The notes beneath the pieces are model-generated. The model was not told where the DNA came from, did not search any database, and saw nothing but the letters and a program-made list of their open reading frames with translations. Source: Calliopsis andreniformis (Eukaryota; Arthropoda; Insecta; Hymenoptera; Andrenidae). From it: 64,000 nucleotides of DNA. The stretch spans positions 28,538,001 to 28,602,000 of the forward strand of contig NW_027480422.1 of the NCBI RefSeq assembly GCF_051401765.1, written 5' to 3'. Position numbers and translations under genes: made by a program. Positions 23,701-36,214 of the stretch are shown here, piece by piece (position 1 is the stretch's first letter; every line of letters starts with the position of its first letter).

Positions 23701-24900
23701 CTAAGCTTCACTCTAGAGCGTTGCTCCACCAGATCGAATAGCTAGGGCCTTAGAAGTCAACGCCAGAAGCACAAAATAAAATAAAAATACAACAGTTATT
23801 CCATCGTATAACAGGAATAATTACAACCAGTGTGAAAGTAATGGGCATTTCTACGTTCCGTGCAACATAGGCTTCACTCTAGGGCGTTGGTCCACCAGGT
23901 CGAATAGTTAGGGTCTTAGAAAACAACTCCAGACGCATAAAATACAATATAAATACAACACTTTTTCCACGGTGTAAAACGAATAATTGCAACCAGTAGG
24001 AAAATTATGGTCATTTCTACGTTCCGGGCAACCTAGGCTTCACCCTAGTGCGATGCTCCACCAGATCCAATAGTTAGGACCTAAGAAGTCAACGCCAGAA
24101 GCATAAAATACAAAATAGATACAACAGTTTTTCCATCCTATAACAGGAATAATTGCAACCAGTGTGAAAGTGATGGTCATTTCTACGTTCTGGGCAACCT
24201 AGGCTTTAGTCTAGGGCGTGGTTCCCCCATATCGAATAGTTAGGGCCTAGGAAGCCTACACAAGAAGCATAAAATACAATATAAATACCACAGTTTTTCC
24301 ATCGTATAACAGGAATAATTGCAACCAAGGTGAAGGTGATGGTCATTTTGAAGTTCCGGGCAACCTAGGCTTCAGTCTAGGGCGTGGTTCCCCCATATCG
24401 AATAGTTAGGGCCTAAGAGGCCTACACAAGAAGCATATAATACAATATAAATACCACAGTTTTTCCATCGTATAACAGGAATAATTGCAACCAGAGTGAA
24501 GGTAATGGTCACTTCAAAGTTCCGGCCAACCTAGGCTTCACTCTAGAGCGTTGCTCCACCAGATCGAATAGCTAGGGCCTTAGAAGTCAACGCCAGAAGC
24601 ACAAAATAAAATAAAAATACAACAGTTATTCCATCGTATAACAGTAATAATTACAACCAGTGTGAAAGTAATGGGCATTTCTACGTTCCGTGCAACATAG
24701 GCTACACTCTAGGGCGTTGCTCCACCACATCGAATAGCTACGGCCTTTGGAGTCAACGCCAGAGGCATAAAATACAAAATAAATACAACAGTTTTTCCAT
24801 CGTATAGCAAGAATAATTGCAATCAGTATGAAGGTTATAGTCATTTCTACGTTCCCGGCAACCTAGGCTTCACTCTAGGGCGTTGTTCCTCCAGATCGAA

Positions 24901-27170
24901 TAGTAGGGCCTAAGAAGTTTACACCAGAAGCATAAAATACAAAATAAATACAACAGTTTTTCCACCGTATAATACGAATAATTGCAACCAGTGTGAAAGG
25001 TATTGTCATTTCTACGTTCCGGGCAACCTAGGCTTCACTCTAGGGCGTTGCTCCACCACATCGAATAGCTGCGGCCTTAGAAGTCAACGCCAGAAGCATA
25101 AAATACAAAATAAATACAACAGTTTTTCCATCGTATAACAGGAATAATTACAACCAGTGTGAAAGACATGGTCATTTCTACGTTCCGTGCAACCTAGGCT
25201 TCACTCCAGGGCGTTGGTCCACCAGGTCGAATAGTTAGGGCCTTAGAAAACAACTCCAGACGCATAAAATACAATATAAATACAACAGTTTTTCCCTTGT
25301 ATAACAGGAATAATTGCAACCAGTGTGAAAGCTATGGTCATTTCTACGTTCCGGGCAACCTAGGCTTCACTCTAGGGCGTTGCTCCACCACATCGAATAG
25401 TTAGGGCCTTAGAAGTCAATGCCAGAAGCATAAAATACAACATAAATACAACAGTTTTTCCCTTGTATAACAGGAATAATTGCAACCAGTGTGAAAGCTA
25501 TGGTCATTTCTACGTTCCGGGCAACCAAGGCTTCACTCTAGGGCGTTGCTCCACCACATCGAATAGTTAGGGCCTTAGAAGTCAATGCCAGAAGCATAAA
25601 ATGCCATATAAATACAACAGTTTTTCCACTGTATAATATGAATAATTGCAAACAGTGTGGAAGTAATGGTCATTTCTGCATTCCCGGCAACCTAGGCTTC
25701 ACTCTATGGCGTTGCTCCTCCAGATAGAATAGTTAGGGCCCAGGAAGTGAACGCCAGAAGCATAAAATACAATATAAATACAACAGTTTTTCCCTTGTAT
25801 AACAGGAATAATTGCAAACAGTGTGGAGGCAATGGTCATTTCTACTTTCCGAGCAACCTAGGCTTCACTCTAGGGCGTTGGTCCACCACATCGAATAGTT
25901 AGGGCCTTAGAAAACAACTCCAGACGCATAAAATACAATATAAATACAACAGTTTTTCCATGGTATAAAACGAATAATTGCAACTAGTATGAAAGTTATG
26001 GTCATTTCTACGTTCCGGGCAACCTAGGCTTCAGTCTAGGGCGTTGCTCCACCAGATCGTATAGTTAGGGCCTAATAAGTCAACGCCAGAAGCATAAAAT
26101 ACAATATAAATATAACAGTTTTTCCCTTGTATAACAGGAATAATTGCAACCAGTGTGAAAGCTATGGTCATTTCTACGTTCCGGGCAACCAAGGCTTCAC
26201 TCTAGGGCGTTGCTCCACCACATCGAATAGTTAGGGCCCTAGAAGTCAATGCCAGAAGCATAAAACGCCATATAAATACAACAGTTTTTCCACTGTATAA
26301 TATGAATAATTGCAAACAGTGTGGAAGTAATGGTCATTTCTGCATTCCCGGCAACCTAGGCTTCACTTTATGGCGTTGCTCCTCCAGATAGAATAGTTAG
26401 GGCCCAGGAAGTCAACGCCAGAAGCATAAAATACAATATAAATACAACAGTTTTTCCCTTGTATAACAGGAATAATTGCAAACAGTGTGGAGGAAATGGT
26501 CATTTCTACTTGCCGAGCAACCTAGGCTTCACTCTAGGGCGTTGGTCCACCGCATCGAATAGTTAGGGCCTTAGAAAACAACTCCAGACGCATAAAATAC
26601 AATATAAATACAACAGTTTTTCCACGGTATATAACGAATAATTGCAACTAGTATGAAAGTTATGGTCATTTCTACGTTCCGGGCAACCTAGGCTTCAGTC
26701 TAGGGCGTTGCTCCACCAGATCGAATAGTTAGGGCCTTAGAAAACAACTCCAGACGCATAAAATACAATATAAAGACAACAGTTTTTCCCTTGCATAACA
26801 GGAATAATTGCAACCAGTGTGAAAGCTATTGTCATTTCTACGTTCCGGGCAACCTAGGCTTCACTCTAGGGCGTTGCTCCACCACATCGAATAGTTAGGG
26901 CCTTAGAAGTCAATGCCAGAAGCATAAAATACAACATAAATACAACAGTTTTTCCCTTGTATAACAGGAATAATTGCAACCAGTGTGATAGCTATGGTCA
27001 TTTCTACGTTCCGGGCAACCTAGGCTTCACTCTAGGGCGTTGCTCCATCACATCGAATAGTTAGGGCCTTAGAAGTCAATGCTAGAAGCATAAAATACAA
27101 CATAAATACAACAGTTTTTCCATTGTATAACAGGAATAATTGCAACCAGTGTGAAAGCTATGGTCATTTC
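24901..27170 (-). repeat. 166-bp satellite with 4-monomer (664 bp) higher-order units
   Basis: About 14 monomers marked by CAGTTTTTCCCTTGTATAAC in place of the usual CCATCGTAT. A rarer monomer with GCATAAAATGCCATATAAAT and CCACTGTATAATATG begins near 25591 and again near 26255 (664 bp, 4x166), with the neighbouring GGGCCCAGGAAGT monomer repeating at the same offset. A related GCCATATAAAT monomer at 27251 is 996 bp (6x166) further on, already inside the next block. No genes seen. Confidence 0.83.
25023..25051. repeat. Representative monomer dyad element
   Basis: One clean example of a dyad present in most monomers of the window. GCAACCTAG, an 8-base GCTTCACT loop, then CTAGG, a GCG bulge and TTGC. 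The arms GCAA-CCTAG and CTAGG-TTGC are complementary over 9 pairs. Its centre overlaps the near-universal CCTAGG site. In the forward block (1-3778) the complementary strand shows the same dyad. Confidence 0.7.
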
Positions 27171-29659
27171 TACGTTCCGGGCAACCAAGGCTTCACTCTA
27201 GGGCGTTGCTCCACCACATCGAATAGTTAGGGCCTTAGAAGTCAATGCCAGAAGCATAAAATGCCATATAAATACAACAGTTTTTCCAGTGTATAATATG
27301 AATAATCGCAAACAGTGTGGAAGTAATGGTCATTTCTACGTTCCGCGAAACCTAGGCTTCACTCTAGGGCGTTGCGCAACCACATCGAATGGCTACGGCC
27401 CTAGAAGACAACGCCATAACTATAAAATACAATATAAATACAACAGTCTTTCCATCGTATAAAACAAATAATTGCAACCAGTCTGATAGTTATGGTCATT
27501 TCGACGTTCCGGGCAACCTAGGCTTCACCCTAGGGCGTTGCTCCACCATATCGAATAGTTAGGGCCAAAGAAGTCAATGCCAGAAGCATAAAATATGATA
27601 TATGTACAACAGTTATTCCATCGTAAAAAATGAGTACTTGCAGCCAGTGTGATAGTAACGGCCATTTCTACGTTCCGGGCATCCTAGACTTAACACTGAG
27701 GCATTGCTCCACCAGATCGAATACATAGGGCCTTAGAAGTCAACGCCAGAACCATAAAGTACATTAAAAATCCAACAGTTTGTCCATCGTATAACAGGAA
27801 TAATTGCCACCAGTGTGAATGTGATGGTCATTTCTGCATTCCGGGCAACCTAGGCTTCACTCTAGGGCGTTGCTCTTCCAGATAGAATAGTTAGGGCCCA
27901 GGAAGTCAACGCCGGAAGCATAAAAAACTATATAATTACAACAGTTTTTCCCTTGTATAACAGGAATAATTGCAACCAGTGTGAAAGGTATGGTCATTTC
28001 TACGTTCCGGGCAACCTAGGCTTCACTCTAGGGCGTTGCTCCACCACATCGAATAGCTGCGGCCTTAGAAGTGAACGCCAGAAGCATAAAATACAATATA
28101 AATACAACAGTTTTTTCATCGTATAACAGGAATAATTGCAACCAGTGTGAAAGACATGGTCATTTCTACGTTCCGGGCAACCTAGGCCTCTCTCTAGGGC
28201 GTTGCACCTCCACATCGAATAGCTACGGCCTTAGGAGTCAACGCCAGAGGCATAAAATACAAAATAAATACAACAGTTTTTCCATCGTATAACAAGAATT
28301 ATTGCAACCAGTGTGAAAGTGATGGTCATTTCTACGTTCCGGGCACCCTAGGCTTCACTCTAGGGCGTTGTTCCTCCAGATCGAATAGCTAGGGCCTAAG
28401 AAGTCTACACCAGAAGCATAAAATACAATATAAATACAACAGTTATTCCATCGTATAACAGGAATAATTACAACCAGTGTGAAAGTAATGGGCATTTCTA
28501 TGTTCCGTGCAACCTAGGCTTCACTCTAGGGCGTTGGTCCACCAGGCCGAATAGTTAGGGCCTTAGAAAACAACTCCAGACGCATAAAATACAATATAAA
28601 TACAACAGTTTTTCCACGGTATAAAACGATTAATTGCAACCAGTATGAAAGTTATGGTCATTTCTACGTTCCGGGCAACCTGGGCTTTACTCTAGGGCGT
28701 TGCTCCACCAGATCGTATAGTTAGGGCCTAAGAAGTCAACGCCAGAAGCATAAAATACAATATAAATACAACAGTTTTTCCATCGTATATAATGTATATT
28801 TGCAAACAGTGTGAAAGTAAAGGTCATTTCTACGTTCCGGGCAACCTAGACTTAACTGTACGGCGTTGCTCCACCAGATCGAATAGTTAGGGCCTAAGAA
28901 GTCAACGCCAGAAGCATAAAATACAATATAAATACAACAGCTTTTCCATCGTATATAATGTATATTTGCAAACAGTGTGAAAGTAAAGGTCATTTCTACG
29001 TTCAGGGCAACCTCGGTTTCGTTGTAGGGCGTTGCTCCACCAGATCGAATAGCTAGGTACTTAGAAGTCAACGCCAGAAGCATAAAATACAATAAAAATA
29101 CAACAGTTTTTCCATCGTATAAAAGGAATAATTGCAACGAGTGTGAAAGTAATGGTCATTCCTACGTTCCGGGCATCCTAAGTTTCACTCTTGAGCGTTG
29201 CTCCACCACACCGAATAGCTACGGCCTTAGAAGTCAACTCCAGAAGCATAAAATACAATATAAATACAACAGCTTTTCCATCGTATAAAATGAATGATTG
29301 CAAACAGTGTGAATGTTAAGGTCATTTCTACGTTCCGGGCAACCTAGGCTTAACTCCAGGGCGTTACGCCACCAGATCGAATAGTTAGCGACTTTGAATA
29401 CAACGCCGGAAGCATAAAATACAATAACAATCCAACAGTTTTTCCATCGTATAACAGGAAAGCTGCAACCAGTGTGAAAGTACTGCTCATTTCTATGTTC
29501 CGGGCAACCTAGGCTTCACTCTAGAGCGTTGCTCCACCAGATCGAATAGTTAGGGCCTTAGAAGTCAACGCCCGAAGCATAAAATACAATAGAAATACAA
29601 CAGTTTTTCCATCGTATAACAGGAATAATTGCAATCAGTGTGAAAGGTATGGTCATTTC
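27171..29659 (-). repeat. 15-monomer (2489 bp) duplication, copy 1
   Basis: First copy of an adjacent direct duplication. Matching landmarks are 2489 bp apart (27182 with 29671; 28000 with 30489; 28736 with 31225), equal to 15x166 minus 1. The left boundary lies in the shared TATGGTCATTTC stretch; just upstream the two copies differ (GCAACCAGTGTGAAAGC against GCAATCAGTGTGAAAGG). No coding content; the 28736-29137 frame (133 codons on the minus strand) is the longest satellite read-through in the window and is duplicated with its block. Confidence 0.88.
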
Positions 29660-32148
29660 TACGTTCCGGGCAACCAAGGCTTCACTCTAGGGCGTTGCTC
29701 CACCACATCGAATAGTTAGGGCCTTAGAAGTCAATGCCAGAAGCATAAAATGCCATATAAATACAACAGTTTTTCCAGTGTATAATATGAATAATCGCAA
29801 ACAGTGTGGAAGTAATGGTCATTTCTACGTTCCGCGAAACCTAGGCTTCACTCTAGGGCGTTGCGCAACCACATCGAATGGCTACGGCCCTAGAAGACAA
29901 CGCCATAACTATAAAATACAATATAAATACAACAGTCTTTCCATCGTATAAAACAAATAATTGCAACCAGTCTGATAGTTATGGTCATTTCGACGTTCCG
30001 GGCAACCTAGGCTTCACCCTAGGGCGTTGCTCCACCATATCGAATAGTTAGGGCCAAAGAAGTCAATGCCAGAAGCATAAAATATGATATATGTACAACA
30101 GTTATTCCATCGTAAAAAATGAGTACTTGCAGCCAGTGTGATAGTAACGGCCATTTCTACGTTCCGGGCATCCTAGACTTAACACTGAGGCATTGCTCCA
30201 CCAGATCGAATACATAGGGCCTTAGAAGTCAACGCCAGAACCATAAAGTACATTAAAAATCCAACAGTTTGTCCATCGTATAACAGGAATAATTGCCACC
30301 AGTGTGAATGTGATGGTCATTTCTGCATTCCGGGCAACCTAGGCTTCACTCTAGGGCGTTGCTCTTCCAGATAGAATAGTTAGGGCCCAGGAAGTCAACG
30401 CCGGAAGCATAAAAAACTATATAATTACAACAGTTTTTCCCTTGTATAACAGGAATAATTGCAACCAGTGTGAAAGGTATGGTCATTTCTACGTTCCGGG
30501 CAACCTAGGCTTCACTCTAGGGCGTTGCTCCACCACATCGAATAGCTGCGGCCTTAGAAGTGAACGCCAGAAGCATAAAATACAATATAAATACAACAGT
30601 TTTTTCATCGTATAACAGGAATAATTGCAACCAGTGTGAAAGACATGGTCATTTCTACGTTCCGGGCAACCTAGGCCTCTCTCTAGGGCGTTGCACCTCC
30701 ACATCGAATAGCTACGGCCTTAGGAGTCAACGCCAGAGGCATAAAATACAAAATAAATACAACAGTTTTTCCATCGTATAACAAGAATTATTGCAACCAG
30801 TGTGAAAGTGATGGTCATTTCTACGTTCCGGGGACCCTAGGCTTCACTCTAGGGCGTTGTTCCTCCAGATCGAATAGCTAGGGCCTAAGAAGTCTACACC
30901 AGAAGCATAAAATACAATATAAATACAACAGTTATTCCATCGTATAACAGGAATAATTACAACCAGTGTGAAAGTAATGGGCATTTCTATGTTCCGTGCA
31001 ACCTAGGCTTCACTCTAGGGCGTTGGTCCACCAGGCCGAATAGTTAGGGCCTTAGAAAACAACTCCAGACGCATAAAATACAATATAAATACAACAGTTT
31101 TTCCACGGTATAAAACGATTAATTGCAACCAGTATGAAAGTTATGGTCATTTCTACGTTCCGGGCAACCTGGGATTTACTCTAGGGCGTTGCTCCACCAG
31201 ATCGTATAGTTAGGGCCTAAGAAGTCAACGCCAGAAGCATAAAATACAATATAAATACAACAGTTTTTCCATCGTATATAATGTATATTTGCAAACAGTG
31301 TGAAAGTAAAGGTCATTTCTACGTTCCGGGCAACCTAGACTTAACTGTACGGCGTTGCTCCACCAGATCGAATAGTTAGGGCCTAAGAAGTCAACGCCAG
31401 AAGCATAAAATACAATATAAATACAACAGCTTTTCCATCGTATATAATGTATATTTGCAAACAGTGTGAAAGTAAAGGTCATTTCTACGTTCAGGGCAAC
31501 CTCGGTTTCGTTGTAGGGCGTTGCTCCACCAGATCGAATAGCTAGGTACTTAGAAGTCAACGCCAGAAGCATAAAATACAATAAAAATACAACAGTTTTT
31601 CCATCGTATAAAAGGAATAATTGCAACGAGTGTGAAAGTAATGGTCATTCCTACGTTCCGGGCATCCTAAGTTTCACTCTTGAGCGTTGCTCCACCACAC
31701 CGAATAGCTACGGCCTTAGAAGTCAACTCCAGAAGCATAAAATACAATATAAATACAACAGCTTTTCCATCGTATAAAATGAATGATTGCAAACAGTGTG
31801 AATGTTAAGGTCATTTCTACGTTCCGGGCAACCTAGGCTTAACTCCAGGGCGTTACGCCACCAGATCGAATAGTTAGCGACTTTGAATACAACGCCGGAA
31901 GCATAAAATACAATAACAATCCAACAGTTTTTCCATCGTATAACAGGAAAGCTGCAACCAGTGTGAAAGTACTGCTCATTTCTATGTTCCGGGCAACCTA
32001 GGCTTCACTCTAGAGCGTTGCTCCACCAGATCGAATAGTTAGGGCCTTAGAAGTCAACGCCCGAAGCATAAAATACAATAGAAATACAACAGTTTTTCCA
32101 TCGTATAACAGGAATAATTGCAATCAGTGTGAAAGGTATGGTCATTTC
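29660..32148 (-). repeat. 15-monomer (2489 bp) duplication, copy 2
   Basis: Second copy, directly abutting the first. Only a handful of substitutions are visible, for example GGGCACCCTAGG in copy 1 against GGGGACCCTAGG here (near 30830), and GGGCTTTACTC against GGGATTTACTC (near 31172). It ends within the CTACGTTCCGGGCAACC segment, after which the sequence departs to CTATAGGGCATT. Confidence 0.88.
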
Positions 32149-32610
32149 TACGTTCCGGGCAACCTAGGCTTCACTATAGGGCATTGCTCCACCACATCGA
32201 ATAGCTACGGCCTTAGAAGTTAACGCCATAACTATAAAATACATTATAAATACAACAGTTTTTCCATTGTATAAAATGAATAATTGCAAACAGTGTGGGA
32301 GTAATGGTTATTTCTACGTTTCGGGCAACCTAGGCTTCACGCTAGGGCGTTGCTCCACCACATCGAATAGCTACGGCGTTAGGAGTCAACGCCAGAGGCA
32401 TAACATACAATATAAGTACAACAGTTTTTCAATCGTATAACAGGAATAATTGCAAACAGTGTGAAAGGTATGGTCATTTCTACGTTGCGGGCATCCTAGG
32501 CTTCACTCTAGGGCGTTGCTCCACCACATCGAATAGTTAGGGCCTTAGAAGTCAACTCCAGAAGCATAAAATACAATATAAATACAACAGCTTTTCCATC
32601 GTATAAAATG

Positions 32611-33463
32611 AATAATTGCAACCAGAGTGAAGGTGATAGTCATTTCTACGTTCCGGGCAACCTAGGCTTCACCCTAGGGCGTTGCTCCACCAGATCGAAT
32701 AGCTAGGGCCTTAGGAGTCAACTCCAGAAGCATAAAATAAAATAAAAATAGAGCAGTTATTCCACCGTATAACAGGAATAATTACAACCAGTGTGAAAGG
32801 AATGGGCATTTCTACGTTCCGTGCAACCTAGACTTCACTCTAGGGCGTTGCTCCACCAGATCGAATAGCTAGGGCCTTAGAAGTCAACGCCCGAAACATA
32901 AAATACAATAAAAATACAACAGTTTTTCCATCGTATAACGGGAATAATTACAACCAGTGTGAAAGTAATGGGCATTTCAACGTTCCGTGCAACCTAGGCT
33001 TCACTCTAGGGCGTTGCTCCACCAGGTCGAATAGTTAGGGCCTTAGAAAACAACTCCAGACGCATAAAACACAAGAAAAATAAAACAGTTCTTTCATCAT
33101 ATAACAGGAACAATTGCAACATGCCTGAAGGTAATGGTCTTTTCTACATTCCGGGAAATCTAGGCTTCTCTCTAGGGCGTTGCTCCACCAGATCGAATAG
33201 CTAGGGCCTAAGAAGCCAATGCCAGAAGCATAAAATACAATAGAAATACAACAGCTTTTCCATCGTATAACAGGAATAATTGCAACCAGTGTGAAAGATA
33301 TGGTCAATTCTACAATACGGGCAACCTAGGCTTCACTCTACGGCGTTGCTCGACCACATCGAATAGCTATGGCCTTAGATGTCAACGCCAGAAGCATTAA
33401 ATACAATATAAATACAATCGTTTTTCCATCGAATTAAACGAATAATTGCAACCAGTATGAAAG
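32611..33463 (-). repeat. 853-bp segmental duplicate, copy 1 (partner at 35266)
   Basis: About five monomers starting AATAATTGCAACCAGAGTGA and ending AACCAGTATGAAAG. The left flank differs from its partner (TATAAAATG against TATAACAGG), as does the right flank (ACATGG against TTATGG), which gives clear edges. Confidence 0.82.
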
Positions 33464-35265
33464 ACATGGTCATTTCTACGTTCCGGGCAACCTAGGCCTC
33501 TCTCTAGGGCGTTGCACCTCCACATCGAATAGCTACGGCCTTAGGAGTCAACGACAGAGGCATAAAATACAAAATATATACAACAGTTTTTCCATCGTAT
33601 AACAAGAATTATTGCAACCAGTGTGAAAGTGATGGTCATTTCTACGTTCCGGGCAACCTAGGCTTCACTCTAGGGCGTTGCTCCATCACATCGAATAGTT
33701 AGGGCCTTAGAAGTCAATGCTAGAAGCATAAAATACAACATAAATACAACAGTTTTTCCATTGTATAACAGGAATAATTGCAACCAGTGTGAAAGCTATG
33801 GTCATTTCTACGTTTCGGGCAACCTAGGCTTCACGCTAGGGCGTTGCTCCACCACATCGAATAGCTACGGCGTTAGGAGTCAACGCCAGAGGCATAACAT
33901 ACAATATAAGTACAACAGTTTTTCAATCGTATAACAGGAATAATTGCAAACAGTGTGAAAGGTATGGTCATTTCTACGTTGCGGGCATCCTAGGCTTCAC
34001 TCTAGGGCATTGCTCCACCACATCGAATAGCTGCGGCCTTAGAAGTCAACGTCTGGAGCATAAAATATAATATAAATACAACAGTTTTTCCATCGTATAA
34101 CAGGAATAATTGCAACCAGTGTGAAAGGCATGGTCATTTCTACGTTCCGGGCAACCTAGGCTTCACTCTAGGGCGTTGCTCCACCACATCGAATAGTTAG
34201 GGCCTTAGAAGTCAACGCCGGAAGAATAAAATACAATATAAATACAACAGCTTTTCCATCGTATAAAATGAATGATTGCAAACAGTGTGAAAGTTATGGT
34301 CATTTCTACGTTCCGGGCAACCTAGGCTTAACTCCAGGGCGTTGCTTCACCAGATCAAACAGTTAGGGACTTTGGATACAACGCCAGCAGCATAAAATAC
34401 AACAAAAATGCAACAGTTTTTCCATCGTATAACAAGAAAGCTGCAACCAGTGTCAAAGTACTGGTCATTTCTATGTTCCGGGTAACCTAGGCTTCACTCT
34501 AAGGCGTTGCTCCACCAGATCGAACAGCTAGGGACTTCGAATACAACGCCAGAAGCATAAAATACAATAAAAATGCAACAGTTTTTCCATGGTGTAACAG
34601 GAATAACTGCAACCAGTGTGAAAGTACTGGTCACTTCTACGTTCCGGGTAACCTAGGCTTCCTTCTAGGGCGTTGCTCCACCAGATCGAATAGTTAAGGA
34701 CTTAGAAGTCAAACACAGAACCATAAAATACAATAAAAATACAACAGTTTTTTCACCGTATAACAGGAATAATTGCAGCCAGTGTGAAACTAATGGCCAC
34801 TTCTACGTTTCGGGAATCCTAGCCTTATCTCTGAGGCATTGCTCCACCAGATCGAAGAGTTAGGGCCTTAGAAGTCAAACCCAGAACCACAAAATACAAA
34901 ATAAATACAACAGCCTTTCCATCGTATAAAACGTATAATTGCAACCAGTGTGAAAGCTATGGTCATTTCTACGTTCCGGGCAACCTAGGCTTCAATCTAG
35001 GGCGTTGCTCCACCACATCGAATAGTTAGGGCCTAAGAAGTCAACGCCAAAAGCATAAAATACAATAAAAATACAACAGTTTTTCATTCGTATACCAGGA
35101 ATAATTGCAAACAGTGTGAAAGACATGGTCATTTCTACGTTCCGGGCAACCTAGGCTTCACTCTTGGGCGTTGTTCCACCAGATCGAATAGTTAGGGCCT
35201 AAGGTGACCACGCCAGAATCATAAAATACAATATAAATACAACAGCTTTTACATCGTATAACAGG

Positions 35266-36118
35266 AATAATTGCAACCAGAGTGAAGGTGATAGTCATTT
35301 CTACGTTCCGGGCAACCTAGGCTTCACCCTAGGGCGTTGCTCCACCAGATCGAATAGCTAGGGCCTTAGGAGTCAACTCCAGAAGCATAAAATAAAATAA
35401 AAATAGAGCAGTTATTCCACCGTATAACAGGAATAATTACAACCAGTGTGAAAGGAATGGGCATTTCTACGTTCCGTGCAACCTAGACTTCACTCTAGGG
35501 CGTTGCTCCACCAGATCGAATAGCTAGGGCCTTAGAAGTCAACGCCCGAAACATAAAATACAATAAAAATACAACAGTTTTTCCATCGTATAACGGGAAT
35601 AATTACAACCAGTGTGAAAGTAATGGGCATTTCAACGTTCCGTGCAACCTAGGCTTCACTCTAGGGCGTTGCTCCACCAGGTCGAATAGTTAGGGCCTTA
35701 GAAAACAACTCCAGACGCATAAAACACAAGAAAAATAAAACAGTTCTTTCATCATATAACAGGAACAATTGCAACATGCCTGAAGGTAATGGTCTTTTCT
35801 ACATTCCGGGAAATCTAGGCTTCTCTCTAGGGCGTTGCTCCACCAGATCGAATAGCTAGGGCCTAAGAAGCCAATGCCAGAAGCATAAAATACAATAGAA
35901 ATACAACAGCTTTTCCATCGTATAACAGGAATAATTGCAACCAGTGTGAAAGATAAGGCCAATTCTACAATACGGGCAACCTAGGCTTCACTCTACGGCG
36001 TTGCTCGACCACATCGAATAGCTATGGCCTTAGATGTCAACGCCAGAAGCATTAAATACAATATAAATACAATCGTTTTTCCATCGTATTAAACGAATAA
36101 TTGCAACCAGTATGAAAG
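35266..36118 (-). repeat. 853-bp segmental duplicate, copy 2 (partner at 32611)
   Basis: Same five monomers with about three visible differences, for example ATAAGGCCAATTC here against ATATGGTCAATTC, and CATCGTATTAAACG against CATCGAATTAAACG. The copies are separated by other satellite and are not adjacent. Confidence 0.82.
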
Positions 36119-36214
36119 TTATGGTCATTTCTATGTTCCGGGCAACCTAGGCTTCACCCTAGGGCGTTGTTCTCCCAGATCGAATAGTTAGGGCCTAAGA
36201 ATCCGACGCCAGAA

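Larger units (their letters stand above)
11820..24900 (-). repeat. 166-bp satellite with 5-monomer (830 bp) higher-order units
   Basis: About 79 monomers, many of a subfamily marked by TTAGAAAACAACGCCAGACG and GGTCGAATAG. A marker monomer containing AGCATAAAATGAAATAAAAA occurs at about 11820, 14641, 15471 and 16300. The last three are 830 and 829 bp apart (5x166), and the monomers between them match in order, including the CTCCGAAGCACAATATACAA type. A partial unit recurs near 22775. Another 830-bp offset links 23525-23890 with 24355-24720, sharing GTGGTTCCCCCATATCG and CTACACAAGAAGCATATAAT. A separate match of about 1055 bp joins 13370-14425 to 19674-20730. From about 18.6 kb a type with GCCTACACAAGAAGCAT becomes frequent. 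No genes seen. Confidence 0.88.
32149..36214 (-). repeat. 166-bp satellite, mosaic region
   Basis: About 24 monomers that look like a patchwork of types found elsewhere. 32611-33463 recurs at 35266-36118 (offset 2655 = 16x166 minus 1) with about three differences. About 33464-33640 matches the CACCTCCACATCG type of the 27.2-32.1 kb duplication. 33661-33800 matches the ATGCTAGAAGCATAAAATAC type near 27041. 33821-34010 matches 32321-32520. No genes seen. Confidence 0.85.

Noticed and set aside
25001..25025. A CENP-B box in the monomer, ending at TTCCGGGC.
   Set aside because: Aligned to the 17-bp box, the two leading T residues and the CGGG fit, but the core C, G and central A do not (6 of 9 essential positions). 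I do not call a box; a motif scan over all monomers could show whether any variant fits fully.
28736..29137. The longest open frame of the window (133 codons, minus strand) and many similar frames of 60-100 codons with recurring FIRWK and NYSIWWSNALE peptides, as a possible repeated small-protein family.
   Set aside because: They are translations of the satellite monomer. Because 166 is one more than a multiple of three, the frame shifts every monomer, and the peptides recur only because the DNA does. No start context, conserved length or codon-level constraint is visible.
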